Positions 24,572 to 33,365 of a stretch of DNA of 64,000 nt are shown here, piece by piece. Made by a program: the position numbers and the translations under genes. Each line of letters starts with the position of its first letter. Position 1 is the stretch's first letter. Origin of the DNA: Desulfomicrobium sp. ZS1 (GTDB lineage Bacteria > Desulfobacterota > Desulfovibrionia > Desulfovibrionales > Desulfomicrobiaceae); NCBI RefSeq assembly GCF_024204645.1, contig NZ_CP100351.1, forward strand, positions 682,001-746,000. The letters run 5' to 3'. The notes beneath the pieces were generated by a model. The model did no database searches. It worked only from the letters and a program-made list of their open reading frames with translations, and was not told the DNA's origin.

Positions 24572-26179
24572 TTAGCCGAGAATGGCTTTCAAGTCTTCGT
24601 CCGGGGTGGTCAGGGGCTTGATATCGAAGTTTTCGACCAGCACGTTCAGCACCGTCGGGGTGATGAAGGCGGGCAGGGTGGGCCCGAGGCGGATGCCCTT
24701 GATGCCGAGGCTTAAGAGGGTCAGCAGGATGGCCACGGCTTTTTGCTCGTACCAGGACAGGACCATCGAAAGGGGCAGGTCGTTCACGCCGCAGCCGAAA
24801 GCTCCGGCCAGGGCCGAGGCGATCTGGATAGCCGAGTAGGCATCGTTGCACTGGCCGATGTCCAGAAGGCGCGGGATGCCGCCGATGTCGCCCAGCTTCT
24901 TGTCGAAGAAGCGGAATTTGCCGCAGGCCAGGGTCAGCACGATGCAATCCTGAGGAACCTTTTCCACGAATTCCGTGTAGTAGTTGCGGCCGGGCTTGGC
25001 CCCGTCGCAACCGGCGACCAGGAAGAAGTGGCGGATGTCGCCGCTCTTGACCGCCGCGATGACCTTGTCGGCAACGCCGAGGACCGCGTTGCGGGCGAAC
25101 CCGGTCAGTACGGATCCCTTGTCTTCATCGGCCGCGAATCCGGGCATGGAGAGGGCCGTCTCGATGACCTGGGAGAAGTCCTTGCCGACGTGGGTCACGC
25201 CGGGCCAGCCGACCAGTCCGGTGGTGAAGATGTTGCCCTTGTAGGACTCGACCGGTTTCTGGATGCAGTTGGTGGTCATCAGGATCGCGCCGGGAAACTC
25301 GGAGAATTCCTTCTGCTGGTTCTGCCAGGCGGTGCCGTAATGACCATGGAAATGCGGGTGCTTCTTCAGCTCCGGGTAGCCGTGGCAGGGCAGCATCTCG
25401 CCGTGGGTGTAGATGCTTATGCCCTTGCCGGCGGTCTGTTCCAAGAGCATGGCCAAATCCTTCAGGTCATGGCCGGAAACCAGGATGGCTTTGCCTTTCT
25501 TGGGTCCGAGGGGAACTTCCGTGGGCACGGGGTGGCCGTAGGTGCCGGTATTGCCGCTGTCGAGAAGTTCCATGGCCTTCAGGTTGATCTGGCCGCATTC
25601 GAGGCACAGTCCGACCAGTTCGTCCACGCCCAGATTTTCGAGGGTCTTGACCAGGGCGCGCTGCACGAATTCGTACACGCTTTCGTCTTCATGACCGAGA
25701 ATGGCGGCGTGATCGGCGTAGGCTGCCACGCCCTTCAGACCGTAGATGAGGATCTGCTTCAGGGAGCGCAGGTCTTCATGGGCTTCCAGCGTTTCGGCGA
25801 TGCCGTGCTGCTCGCCCTGAGCGACCAGAGCTTCCAGGGTCGCGGCCGGGGTAAAGGTGGCGGCGGGGCTGTCCACGGTCAGACCGGCCCGGGCCTTGAT
25901 GGCTTCACGGTGGGCTACGGCTTCATTGATGAGCACCTGAAAACGTGCCGGGTCGAAATCCACATTGGTCAGGGTCGAGAACACACCCTCATTGATGAAA
26001 TGGTTCACGGCCGCGTCTGACACGCCCTTGGCCCGGGCCTGCGTCGTGACTTGGGAAAGCCCTTGCAAGGCGTAGATGAGAAGATCCTGCAGAGCCGCCA
26101 CGTCGGGCTGTTTACCGCATACGCCGACCTTGGTGCATCCGGTTCCTTTGGCGGTCTGTTCACACTGATTGCAAAACAT
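24572..26179 (-). CDS. hcp: Hybrid-cluster protein / hydroxylamine reductase
   Basis: A 535-residue Hcp. The N-terminal cysteines C3, C6, C15 and C21 (MFCNQCEQTAKGTGC and VGVCG) hold the [4Fe-4S] cluster. Hybrid-cluster ligands are visible later: HGEMLPC, TTNCIQ, VAGCDG, LACGKF, GQCNDAYS and WYEQKAVA. Hcp reduces nitric oxide to nitrous oxide, and hydroxylamine in vitro, protecting anaerobes from nitrosative stress. It is divergent from a GltD-like flavoprotein and ferredoxin gene that probably feed it electrons. A candidate FNR/HcpR-type operator lies in the shared promoter region. Confidence 0.96.
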   Translation of the reverse strand: MFCNQCEQTAKGTGCTKVGVCGKQPDVAALQDLLIYALQGLSQVTTQARAKGVSDAAVNHFINEGVFSTLTNVDFDPARFQVLINEAVAHREAIKARAGLTVDSPAATFTPAATLEALVAQGEQHGIAETLEAHEDLRSLKQILIYGLKGVAAYADHAAILGHEDESVYEFVQRALVKTLENLGVDELVGLCLECGQINLKAMELLDSGNTGTYGHPVPTEVPLGPKKGKAILVSGHDLKDLAMLLEQTAGKGISIYTHGEMLPCHGYPELKKHPHFHGHYGTAWQNQQKEFSEFPGAILMTTNCIQKPVESYKGNIFTTGLVGWPGVTHVGKDFSQVIETALSMPGFAADEDKGSVLTGFARNAVLGVADKVIAAVKSGDIRHFFLVAGCDGAKPGRNYYTEFVEKVPQDCIVLTLACGKFRFFDKKLGDIGGIPRLLDIGQCNDAYSAIQIASALAGAFGCGVNDLPLSMVLSWYEQKAVAILLTLLSLGIKGIRLGPTLPAFITPTVLNVLVENFDIKPLTTPDEDLKAILG

Positions 26180-26253
26180 GAGGGGTAGCCTCCATTGTTG
26201 GGGGTTGTTGTTTCCGTTGAAAAGGGGTTTACGGGGACGGATGCGAAGGAGCT

Positions 26254-26267
26254 TTGACTCAGATCAA
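26254..26267. promoter_or_regulatory. FNR/HcpR-like operator between hcp and the GltD-like gene
   Basis: TTGACTCAGATCAA fits the CRP/FNR-superfamily dyad TTGAY-N4-ATCAA with one mismatched symmetric base. It is 75 bp before hcp and 123 bp before the divergent gene. HcpR, a CRP/FNR regulator, is known to control hcp in sulfate reducers. Confidence 0.55.
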
Positions 26268-26389
26268 AAAATGTGACTTTTTAGGGGGCGCGATGGTTGT
26301 GGTCTTTGTGAATGATTGCTCTATCTTGACAAAGGTGTCGCGCCGGAACAGATGATTCTGACACGGTCAGAAACGATAATGGAGTGCCC

Positions 26390-27472
26390 ATGGACCCGAT
26401 GAATTTCAATTTCCTGTGTTCCGAACCGGCCGCGCCTGTTGGCCGTAGCGTCGGGATTATCGGCGCGGGCCCTTCGGGTCTGGCCGCCACGGGTTATTTG
26501 TCCTGCCTTGGCTACCAGGTCGAGGTTTACGACAAGTTGCCCAAGCCGGGCGGGCTCATGCTTTTTGGCATTCCAGGTTACCGCATTCCCAAAGAGCGTA
26601 TCGATTTGGGCGCACGCAATCTGGAGAGAAAGGCGGGAGTCATTTTTCACACCCACACCAAGATCTGCTGCAGCGGGCCCTTGCATGACGAGGAGGGGGA
26701 CCATTTCTGCCGCGAGATTCTGGGTTTTGGCGACATGGTCAAAAAGCACGACGCCATCATGATCTGCACGGGCTCCTGGCGTTCCCGCAAGCTTGGCATC
26801 CCCGGCGAGACCCTGCCCGGCGTTTTCTCGGGCCTTGAATTTCTTTTCCCTATCCGCGCCGTCAAATACAGCGCGCCCAACGTGAAGCTGCCCGACGTCG
26901 CGGGCAAGACAGTGGCCGTCATCGGGGCCGGGCATTCGGCCGTGGACGTGGCCCACAGCGCGGTCCATCTCGGGGCGGCCAAGGTCTATCACATATACCG
27001 GCGCACCAGCCGCGAAGCGCCATGCGGTGCCTTTGAGATCGGGCAGTTGCGGCAGATGGGCGTGGAGTGGCTGGATCGCACCACGCCGCTTCGGGTCCTG
27101 GGCGGAGGCACGGTCGAGGGGCTGGAGATTTCCCGTCCCGGTCAGAACGGGCCGGAGGTTTCGGTCCTGCCCGTGGATCTGGTGGTCGCCGCCATCGGCG
27201 AGACGGCGACGCCGCCGTTCGCCAAGGAGCTGGGTCTTGAGAACGTACGCAAGGGCGAGGTACGCTGGCTGCACATGACCGCAATTGAGAACGTGTTTGT
27301 GGCCGGCGATGCCTTGAGCGGCCCGAGCAAGATCGGCAAGGCGGTCTACAGCGGCCTGCGCGCGGCCCGCTCCCTGGCCAACTGGCTGGATTTGAAGGCC
27401 CAGGACAGGCTCGACGCCTATGATTACAACGACCTCGTGACCAACGAGGCCGGATTCGGGAGGCAGGCATGA
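26390..27472 (+). CDS. GltD-like FAD/NAD(P)H oxidoreductase
   Basis: A 360-residue flavoprotein of the glutamate-synthase small-subunit type. An FAD-binding GIIGAGPSGLAATG motif lies near residue 22, an NAD(P)H-binding VIGAGHSAVDVAHS in the middle, and a C-terminal VFVAGDAL. It lacks the N-terminal double 4Fe-4S domain of true GltD; a separate ferredoxin gene follows with a 4-base overlap. With hcp divergent next to it, the pair most likely carries electrons from NAD(P)H to Hcp (inference). ATG 26390 has GGAG five bases upstream; an in-frame GTG lies at 26384. Confidence 0.85.
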   Translation: MDPMNFNFLCSEPAAPVGRSVGIIGAGPSGLAATGYLSCLGYQVEVYDKLPKPGGLMLFGIPGYRIPKERIDLGARNLERKAGVIFHTHTKICCSGPLHDEEGDHFCREILGFGDMVKKHDAIMICTGSWRSRKLGIPGETLPGVFSGLEFLFPIRAVKYSAPNVKLPDVAGKTVAVIGAGHSAVDVAHSAVHLGAAKVYHIYRRTSREAPCGAFEIGQLRQMGVEWLDRTTPLRVLGGGTVEGLEISRPGQNGPEVSVLPVDLVVAAIGETATPPFAKELGLENVRKGEVRWLHMTAIENVFVAGDALSGPSKIGKAVYSGLRAARSLANWLDLKAQDRLDAYDYNDLVTNEAGFGRQA

Positions 27473-27969
27473 GCGGCCAGAAGACCCTGTACATCGACTA
27501 CAGCCTGTGCATCGGCTGCGAGACCTGCGAATACGTGTGCCGCTTCACCAACGACACATCGCGCATTCACATGACCCGGACCATCGACGGGGTCATGGTG
27601 CCGCTGTACTGCCAACATTGCGAAAACCCCAAGTGCGCCAACGCCTGCCCGCGCGGGGCGCTCAAAAGGGACAAGGACGGGGCGATCATCCTGCAGCCCA
27701 TGCTCTGCCGAGGCTGCCAGACCAAGAACTGCATCCTGGCCTGTCCGTACAGCGCCATGTTCGAGACCGATCGCGGGGTCATGGTCGCCAAGTGTGACAT
27801 GTGCGCCCAGCGTCGCCAGGTAGGCATGGGACCGGCCTGCGTCGAGATGTGCCCGTGCGCGGCCATCCATTACGTGGACCGCGATGAGATCCCGGCTCTT
27901 GAAACGGAGAAATCGAAACTGGCGCACCAGAAGGTGCTCGATCATCTGAAGCTGCCGGGAAAAGAATAG
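27469..27969 (+). CDS. 4Fe-4S ferredoxin-type electron-transfer protein
   Basis: A 166-residue polyferredoxin of the HycB/CooF/DmsB class. Four cysteine clusters are visible: CIGCETCEYVC, CQHCENPKCANAC, CRGCQTKNCILAC and CDMCAQ with a later CVEMCPC. It is probably cytoplasmic, since no signal or membrane segment is seen. It is translationally coupled (ATGA) to the GltD-like gene, and together they look like the redox partners of the divergent hcp. Confidence 0.9.
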   Translation: MSGQKTLYIDYSLCIGCETCEYVCRFTNDTSRIHMTRTIDGVMVPLYCQHCENPKCANACPRGALKRDKDGAIILQPMLCRGCQTKNCILACPYSAMFETDRGVMVAKCDMCAQRRQVGMGPACVEMCPCAAIHYVDRDEIPALETEKSKLAHQKVLDHLKLPGKE

Positions 27970-27995
27970 GGCCTGGCGCGGAAGGAGCAGACAGA

Positions 27996-28028
27996 GGCTG
28001 GAAGAGATTCCGGCCTTTTCATTTTTTT
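27996..28028 (+). terminator. Rho-independent terminator after the ferredoxin gene
   Basis: GGCTGGAA and TTCCGGCC (one G-U pair) form a stem around GAGA, followed by TTTTCATTTTTTT. Confidence 0.85.
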
Positions 28029-28254
28029 GCAGACTTTTCATGATGTTGCCGCGCAACCAATGAAAACAGTGCCGCCGGGTTTTGATGTTCTGAAGGTGGC
28101 ATTCATTATGCTTTGCTACTCCGTCGATCAGCCCATGCCTTGATTTTTAGGGCATTGCGGCTTTTTTTTGCACAGCCAGTTTTGCATAACCGCTCAGGTG
28201 CAATGCGCTTGATTGCGCTTTTTTCCGGGTCCCAGGACCGTTTGTCGACAATTC

Positions 28255-29253
28255 ATGATTTTTATGAGGTATTCCGTGCGTTTCACCCTGCCGTCACCTG
28301 CCGTGTTTCAACGTCTGATCCAATCCGCCTTTCTGATTTTTTGCCTGTATTCGGGCTGGAAATTCTACCATTTCGTGCTGTGGATGACGGGTCAGAGCGA
28401 AATCCCGGTGCCCAGGCCCCCGTCCGTCGAAGCTTTTCTGCCCATCGCGGCCTTGATGGGTCTGCGCCGTCTGCTCGAAAGCGGGGTGTGGGACGTGGTC
28501 CATCCGGCGGGACTGGCCATTTTCCTTGCGGCGCTGGGCATGGCTCTGCTCCTGCGCAAAGGTTTTTGCGGCTACGTCTGTCCGGTGGGGCTTGCTTCCG
28601 GGCTGCTCAACCGTCTGGGCCGGAAGCTGAAGCTCTCCAGGGTTCCCGGCCCGCGCGTCGATGCACTGCTGCACGTTCCCAAATATGCGCTGCTGGCCTT
28701 TTTTCTGTACACGGTTTTCGTGGGCATGGATTTACGGGCCGTGGAGCAGTTCGCTTCCAATCCGTACAATTTCGTGGCCGACGCCCGCATGCTGCACTTT
28801 TTTCTCGATCCTTCGGCGCTGACCCTGATGGTCCTGGCCGGACTGGCCGTGTTCGGAGTCCTTCTGCGCAGCGCGTGGTGCCGCTATCTCTGCCCCTACG
28901 GAGCGCTGCTCGGCCTCTTGAGCTGGGCCGGCCCCGTGCGTATCCGGCGCGACAAGGACGCCTGCGTGCAGTGCGGCCGTTGCAGCGCGTCCTGCCCCGG
29001 AGGCATCCCGGTGCACCTCAAGGAGGATGTGCGCAGCCCGGAATGCGTGGGCTGCATGCGCTGCCAGTCCGTCTGTCCGGTGCCCGGCTGCGTGACCCTG
29101 CGCGCCGGGGGCAGGGAAGTGCCGTTCTGGAGTATTGGAGTCGGATGCGTAGTGCTGCTGCTCGCGGCCTGGCTGCTGGCCGATTCCCAGGGCCTGTGGC
29201 ATCAGAATCTGCCCGAAAACATGCTGCGCATGCTGTATCGCCAGGCCTTCTGA
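28255..29253 (+). CDS. NapH/NosR-like membrane 4Fe-4S protein
   Basis: A membrane ferredoxin of about 332 residues. Several helices are interrupted by two CxxxCP motifs (CGYVCPVG and CRYLCPYG), typical of NapH, NosR and RdxA-like proteins. Two [4Fe-4S] motifs follow (CVQCGRCSASCPGG and CVGCMRCQSVCPVPGC), then one last helix. It probably passes electrons from the quinone pool to a periplasmic or cytoplasmic partner. No partner reductase lies beside it, so its pathway is unknown. Start uncertain: ATG 28255 or 28264, with a GTG shortly after; no strong ribosome-binding site. Confidence 0.85.
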   Translation: MIFMRYSVRFTLPSPAVFQRLIQSAFLIFCLYSGWKFYHFVLWMTGQSEIPVPRPPSVEAFLPIAALMGLRRLLESGVWDVVHPAGLAIFLAALGMALLLRKGFCGYVCPVGLASGLLNRLGRKLKLSRVPGPRVDALLHVPKYALLAFFLYTVFVGMDLRAVEQFASNPYNFVADARMLHFFLDPSALTLMVLAGLAVFGVLLRSAWCRYLCPYGALLGLLSWAGPVRIRRDKDACVQCGRCSASCPGGIPVHLKEDVRSPECVGCMRCQSVCPVPGCVTLRAGGREVPFWSIGVGCVVLLLAAWLLADSQGLWHQNLPENMLRMLYRQAF

Positions 29254-29325
29254 AAAATACCGTTTCGTTTTTGCGCGGTGCCATGATCGGAGCGCGTATC
29301 TTCTTGCCTCGCGCAAGACCGGATG

Positions 29326-29359
29326 GCGGCCCGGCCCCGGCGCACGAGGGCCGGGCCGC
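29326..29359. repeat. Strong GC-rich hairpin between converging genes
   Basis: GCGGCCCGGCCC and GGGCCGGGCCGC form a perfect 12-bp stem with a 10-base loop. No T-run follows on either strand. It separates the NapH-like gene from the convergent methyltransferase gene and may limit read-through. Confidence 0.6.
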
Positions 29360-29394
29360 GAATCAGCCGCGATGGCGCAAGATCACGGCGTGCC

Positions 29395-30105
29395 TCACCA
29401 GCTTCGTTTTTCACCGATCAGGCCGTGGGTGGCGAAATAGCGGCCCCCTTCCATGTCCATCATGACCACATCGGTCTTGGCGTGCTCGTTGTCGCTCTCC
29501 AGCCATTCGGCCCAGGCCTGATTGTGGCAGTCCATGTCGAAGGCCTCGCGCAGGGTCAGGCCCGTGCATTGCAGCCACATCTCCCGCCACCACTGCAGGG
29601 TGCAGAAGTTCATGCCGTCGACCCAGTAGGGGCGCAGGTCGTCCGGCACGGCGCCGAAGGGATGGCGCAGTCCGGGGACGCCGACCGCAAGCAGACCGCC
29701 GGGCTTGAGCATGGGGAGCAGGTGCGTGGTCAGATAGGCCGAGTCCGCGGCGAAGTAGTGCCAGGCGTCGATGCTGACCACAACGTCGAAGGACTCCGGC
29801 TCGAAGGGCAGGGCGCGGGCTTCGCAGTGCACGGCCGTGACGCGGTCCGAGAGGCCTGCCTCGGCGAAGCGCCGGGCGTTGTCCTCGGCCGGGATCCACA
29901 GGTCGGCGGCGGTCACGGTGCAGCCGTAGCCCTTGGCCAGGGCCATGGATGTCAGGCCCATGCCGCAGCCCAGGTCCAGCACGCGGGCTTTGGGCGGCAG
30001 ATCGACGCGGGCGAGCAGTTCATCCAGGATGCGCAGGCAGTTCGGCCCCATCATGGTCTGAAGCTGGAATTGGCGGGAAAACAGTGTGGTCGAATCAAAG
30101 GTCAT
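29395..30105 (-). CDS. Class I SAM-dependent methyltransferase
   Basis: A 236-residue protein with the Rossmann methyltransferase motifs: motif I VLDLGCGMGLTS, the acidic post-motif in VTAADLW, motif IV FDVVVSIDAWHYF, and MLKPGGLLAVGVPG. This is the small-molecule/UbiE-like methyltransferase class. Substrate unknown. ATG 30105 is preceded by GGAGA. Its immediate neighbours give no pathway hint. Confidence 0.85.
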   Translation of the reverse strand: MTFDSTTLFSRQFQLQTMMGPNCLRILDELLARVDLPPKARVLDLGCGMGLTSMALAKGYGCTVTAADLWIPAEDNARRFAEAGLSDRVTAVHCEARALPFEPESFDVVVSIDAWHYFAADSAYLTTHLLPMLKPGGLLAVGVPGLRHPFGAVPDDLRPYWVDGMNFCTLQWWREMWLQCTGLTLREAFDMDCHNQAWAEWLESDNEHAKTDVVMMDMEGGRYFATHGLIGEKRSW

Positions 30106-30183
30106 GGTCGTATCTCCGTGTTTGTTTGATTGGAGAGTACACGACTGCGATGCGTCCGTCCCGCCCCGGCACGGTTGTGAAAC

Positions 30184-30214
30184 AAAAAAGCGCCACGGGA
30201 CTGGCCCGTGGCGC
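30184..30214 (-). terminator. Rho-independent terminator after the CD3324-type gene
   Basis: On the minus strand GCGCCACGG / CCGTGGCGC with a 7-base loop is followed by TTTTTTG. Confidence 0.9.
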
Positions 30215-30219
30215 TGTGT

Positions 30220-30495
30220 TCACCTTCCGGCGGTTCGTGCGCGGAGAATTTTGGCGATGGTCTTGGGGGAAAGGTAGAACTGGTCCGCCAGTTCCCGCAC
30301 CCCCATGCCCCGGGCGTGCCGGGCATGGATCTCGCGGTTTCTGGTCGTGATGTTCGCGCGTGTCTGCGTCTTTTCTCCCCAGGCCTGTCTGCGGTCATCC
30401 CGGCGCGGGATGTATACGCACTGGCCATCGATATACTTCTGCACTGCCTCCAGAACGGTCTTCGGCAAAACTTCCGTGGCGTTGGTGTAGCCCAT
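30220..30495 (-). CDS. CD3324 family HTH protein (Mor-like)
   Basis: A 91-residue protein. The N-terminus opens MGYTNATEVLPKTVLEAVQ and runs through GQCVYIPRR and WGEKTQTR. The C-terminal helix-turn-helix is MGVRELADQFYLSPKTIAKI. This layout matches the CD3324 family, related to the Mor transcription activator fold. Targets are unknown. GAGGAGGAG lies just before the start, and the gene stands alone with its own terminator. Confidence 0.8.
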   Translation of the reverse strand: MGYTNATEVLPKTVLEAVQKYIDGQCVYIPRRDDRRQAWGEKTQTRANITTRNREIHARHARGMGVRELADQFYLSPKTIAKILRARTAGR

Positions 30496-30799
30496 GATGC
30501 TCCTCCTCGTGATGAATCAATTGAGGACGGGGCAGGGGCCACGGCCCGGCTAGATCACCGGGCGTCGCCCCTGCGGAGCGTGCCGACAAAATCCGTTGAT
30601 GCGCTGAACATCCAGACTCCGGGGTTTAAGGGTTATTGATGGGCCTCATGTTTAAGGCCGGATCCCGTGTAACGCGGCGTGGGTGGATTTGTCACGCCCC
30701 GGTGGCCAGTCGGCCGGGCTGCCGGACGGGGCGACGAAAAAAAGGCCCCTACGATGAGGGGCCTTGGAAGCGTAAGGCTAAAAGCAATTCCAGTCTTTT
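30496..30799. other. Intergenic region without a gene
   Basis: 304 bases between the CD3324-type gene and the qmcA-like gene. It contains the qmcA terminator and a GC-rich imperfect hairpin (GGGGC...GCCCC at about 30531-30573). No supported coding frame was found. Confidence 0.6.
30737..30765 (-). terminator. Rho-independent terminator after the qmcA-like gene
   Basis: On the minus strand AAGGCCCCT / AGGGGCCTT with a 6-base loop is followed by seven T residues. Confidence 0.95.
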
Positions 30800-31660
30800 C
30801 TATTTGCCCAGCGTCCCCATGATCCCGCGCACTGCCGCAGGCAGGTCGGCGGGGAGGACGATGACCTTGGAGTTGTTGTTCTCGGCCATCTTGCGCATGG
30901 CGTCCACGTAGCGCTGGCCCAGCAGGAAGACCAGCGGCAGTTCGCCGCCCTTGGTGGCTTCGGCCACCTTGACGATGGCCTCCCGGTCCGCTTCGGCCAG
31001 TACGACCTTGGCCTCGGCGTCGCGGCGGGAAGCTTCCAGGCGGCCGTCGGCCTGCAGGATGGCCGCCGACTTGTCGCCCTCGGCCCTGGTCACCGTGGCG
31101 CGTCGGGCGCGCTCGGCCGCGGCCTGTTCTTCCATGGCGTGCTGCATGGTGTCGGAGGGGTTGATGTCCTGGATTTCCACGGTCTTGAGCATGATGCCCC
31201 AATCCGAGATGTCGTCGGAGATGGTTTCTTTGAGTCTGGCCTTGATCCTGTCCCGGGAAGACAGGGCGTCGTCGAGGTCCATTTCGCCGACAATGGATCT
31301 GAGCGAAGTCTGCACCAGGGTCTGGATGGCCATGCGGTAGTCTTCCACTCCGTAGACCGCTTTTTCCGGAGACACGATATTGATGTAGGCCACGGCGTTG
31401 GTGATGATGACCGCGTTGTCGCGGGTGATGACCTCCTGCGAGGGGATGTCCATGACGATGTCCTTGGTCGTCACCTTGTAGGCCACGGTATCCATGTAAG
31501 GAATGATGATGTTCAGGCCCGGAGCCAGGGTGCTATGGTACTTGCCCAGGCGCTGGACCACGAACTTGAAGCCCTGGGGTACGATGCGTACGCCCATGCT
31601 GATGGTGATGATGACCAAGAGAAGCAGGAAAATGACTACGGTAAGTCCTGGACTGAACAT
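30800..31660 (-). CDS. qmcA: SPFH/Band 7 (stomatin/QmcA-like) membrane protein
   Basis: A 286-residue protein. An N-terminal membrane helix (VVIFLLLLVIITISMGV) is followed by the SPFH domain (IVPQGFKFVVQRLGKYHSTL, and GVEDYRMAIQTLVQTSLRS) and an Ala/Glu-rich helical oligomerisation region (EEQAAAERARRATVTRAEGD). Stomatin-like proteins form membrane rings that scaffold proteases or lipid domains. It is downstream of an NfeD gene, the usual partner. GGAG precedes the ATG at a good distance. Confidence 0.92.
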   Translation of the reverse strand: MFSPGLTVVIFLLLLVIITISMGVRIVPQGFKFVVQRLGKYHSTLAPGLNIIIPYMDTVAYKVTTKDIVMDIPSQEVITRDNAVIITNAVAYINIVSPEKAVYGVEDYRMAIQTLVQTSLRSIVGEMDLDDALSSRDRIKARLKETISDDISDWGIMLKTVEIQDINPSDTMQHAMEEQAAAERARRATVTRAEGDKSAAILQADGRLEASRRDAEAKVVLAEADREAIVKVAEATKGGELPLVFLLGQRYVDAMRKMAENNNSKVIVLPADLPAAVRGIMGTLGK

Positions 31661-31678
31661 GATAATCTCCTAAGGGGC

Positions 31679-32134
31679 TTATTTGTTGTTTTTCGGAGCG
31701 ACCACAAGGGTGTTGCCCGACACGTCGCGGATTTGGACCCGGTCGCCCAGTTGTACCGGCTCGTCACAGATGAAGGACCACTCGTCGGATCCGAGCAGGG
31801 GTTTGGAGAAGCGCACGACGCCGCGCCGATCGCCCTCCGGTGTGCTGATGACCTGGCCTGTTTCGCCCAGCAGCGCCTCGCGGGACATGCCGGCACGGGT
31901 CTTGTCCAGCATGCGTGGTTTCATGACCAGAAACCAGAACGTGGTCAAAAGCGCGGAGAATATGGCCCAGAGCAACAGTTGCATGGTCAGGCTCAACGCC
32001 GGGAAAAGTCCGATCAGACCGCCCACGGCCAGCGCGCCCAGTCCAAACCAGAAAATGGTGAAACTTGGAATGAAGAGCTCGGCGATGATGAGGATCATGC
32101 CGAAAACAAGCCAATGCCAGTACTGTAGGTCCAT
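31679..32134 (-). CDS. NfeD family membrane protein (YbbJ-like)
   Basis: A 151-residue short-form NfeD. Two to three membrane helices (HWLVFGMILIIAELFIPSF and MQLLLWAIFSALLTTFWFL) are followed by a C-terminal OB-fold domain (LLGETGQVISTPEGDRRG to SGNTLVVAP). It pairs with the adjacent SPFH protein, as YbbJ does with QmcA in E. coli. The start has GGGAGAA upstream. It lacks the serine-protease domain of long NfeD proteins. Confidence 0.9.
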   Translation of the reverse strand: MDLQYWHWLVFGMILIIAELFIPSFTIFWFGLGALAVGGLIGLFPALSLTMQLLLWAIFSALLTTFWFLVMKPRMLDKTRAGMSREALLGETGQVISTPEGDRRGVVRFSKPLLGSDEWSFICDEPVQLGDRVQIRDVSGNTLVVAPKNNK

Positions 32135-32401
32135 GAGTTCTCCCGCAAAAGTGATTCGTTTTCGCTTGCCTGAGTGCTAACAGGGTCCGGGAAGCAAATC
32201 CAGCGCCATGTTCAACTTTTGCTTGGGCACGGGATGTCGGAGGCGGCGAGCACCCCCTGATGACTTCATGTTGACAAATCCCGCTCTTTTCGCATAGCCG
32301 TTTCGCAGCTTCACGAATAGGTTCTCTCAGCGGAACGGGTTGTTCATTATTTCGGTATTTCCAATCGTTCAGCGCATTTTCATCGTCAACCGGAATCATC
32401 C

Positions 32402-33169
32402 ATGGCAGGCAAGGACAACAGTTCCGAAACATTGGCCAAAGGCCTCTGGATTCTAGATATTTTCGGCGATGACGACGTCGGTTACACTCTCGCCCAGATT
32501 TCCCGCCGCACGGGCATCAACAAGACTTCCATATACAGATATGTCAATACGTTTTGCGATCTCGGCTTTTTGAAGCGCGACGATCGTACCGGCCTGTACA
32601 GGCTTGGGGTGCGCATGCTGGCCCTGGCCCATGCCATGCTTGAGAAAAGCGAGCTGGAGCGCGCCGTCAAGACCCAGGTCGATGCGGCCCACGAGCGCCA
32701 CGGCGTGCATGTCGACGTCGGCCTTTTGTCCGGAGACTCCATCTATCTGATTTATCGTCGTGAATCTCAGGACACCAAGGCTTTCCGCTCGTTCAGCTAT
32801 GGCTCCGAGCCGTATTACCTGGCTGCCGGCAAGGCGGCCATGGCCTTCATGAGCGATGAAGAGCTTGCCGCTTTTGTCTCGCGCCTCTCTTTGACCCCTA
32901 AGACCGACAAGACAATCACTTCCGCGCCGGAACTGCTGGCGGATCTGCATCAGTCCGTGGAGCGCGGCTATACCCGCAACCGCGAAGAGTTCGTACCCGG
33001 GCTCATCGCCATCGGCGCGCCGCTGTACAGCCTGCGCACCGGCAAGGTCGTGGGCGGGGTGAGCTTCGACTCCTCCACGGACCGCTTTTCCATGGAAGAG
33101 TTCGAGACGCGTTTCGCTGGCTATCTGGTTGAACTGGCCAAGAAAATTTCCGCAGTGGTGTCTTGGTAG
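32402..33169 (+). CDS. IclR family transcriptional regulator
   Basis: A 255-residue regulator. A winged helix occupies residues 8-70 (LAQISRRTGINKTSIYRYVN), and the IclR effector domain follows (SYGSEPYYLAAGKAAMAFMS, and GLIAIGAPLYS). It lies upstream of livKHMGF in the same direction with a 196-bp gap, so it may control that operon; this is inference from position. No operator was identified with confidence. Confidence 0.9.
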   Translation: MAGKDNSSETLAKGLWILDIFGDDDVGYTLAQISRRTGINKTSIYRYVNTFCDLGFLKRDDRTGLYRLGVRMLALAHAMLEKSELERAVKTQVDAAHERHGVHVDVGLLSGDSIYLIYRRESQDTKAFRSFSYGSEPYYLAAGKAAMAFMSDEELAAFVSRLSLTPKTDKTITSAPELLADLHQSVERGYTRNREEFVPGLIAIGAPLYSLRTGKVVGGVSFDSSTDRFSMEEFETRFAGYLVELAKKISAVVSW

Positions 33170-33365
33170 ATTACAGAGTATCACTGCTCCGGAGCCTTTG
33201 CGGGCTCCACCCTGGACGAGGAAAAAGGGAAGCCGGAAGCGTTGGGTTTCCGGGTTCATGGCAGGCTTCGTCGCGTTTGCGCGAAGCCAAACGGCAGCCG
33301 GTGATGCGGGGCGCGGCGCGCGACGTAGTCTCCGGGATTCAACGTTCACCTTGGAGGATTTTTTG

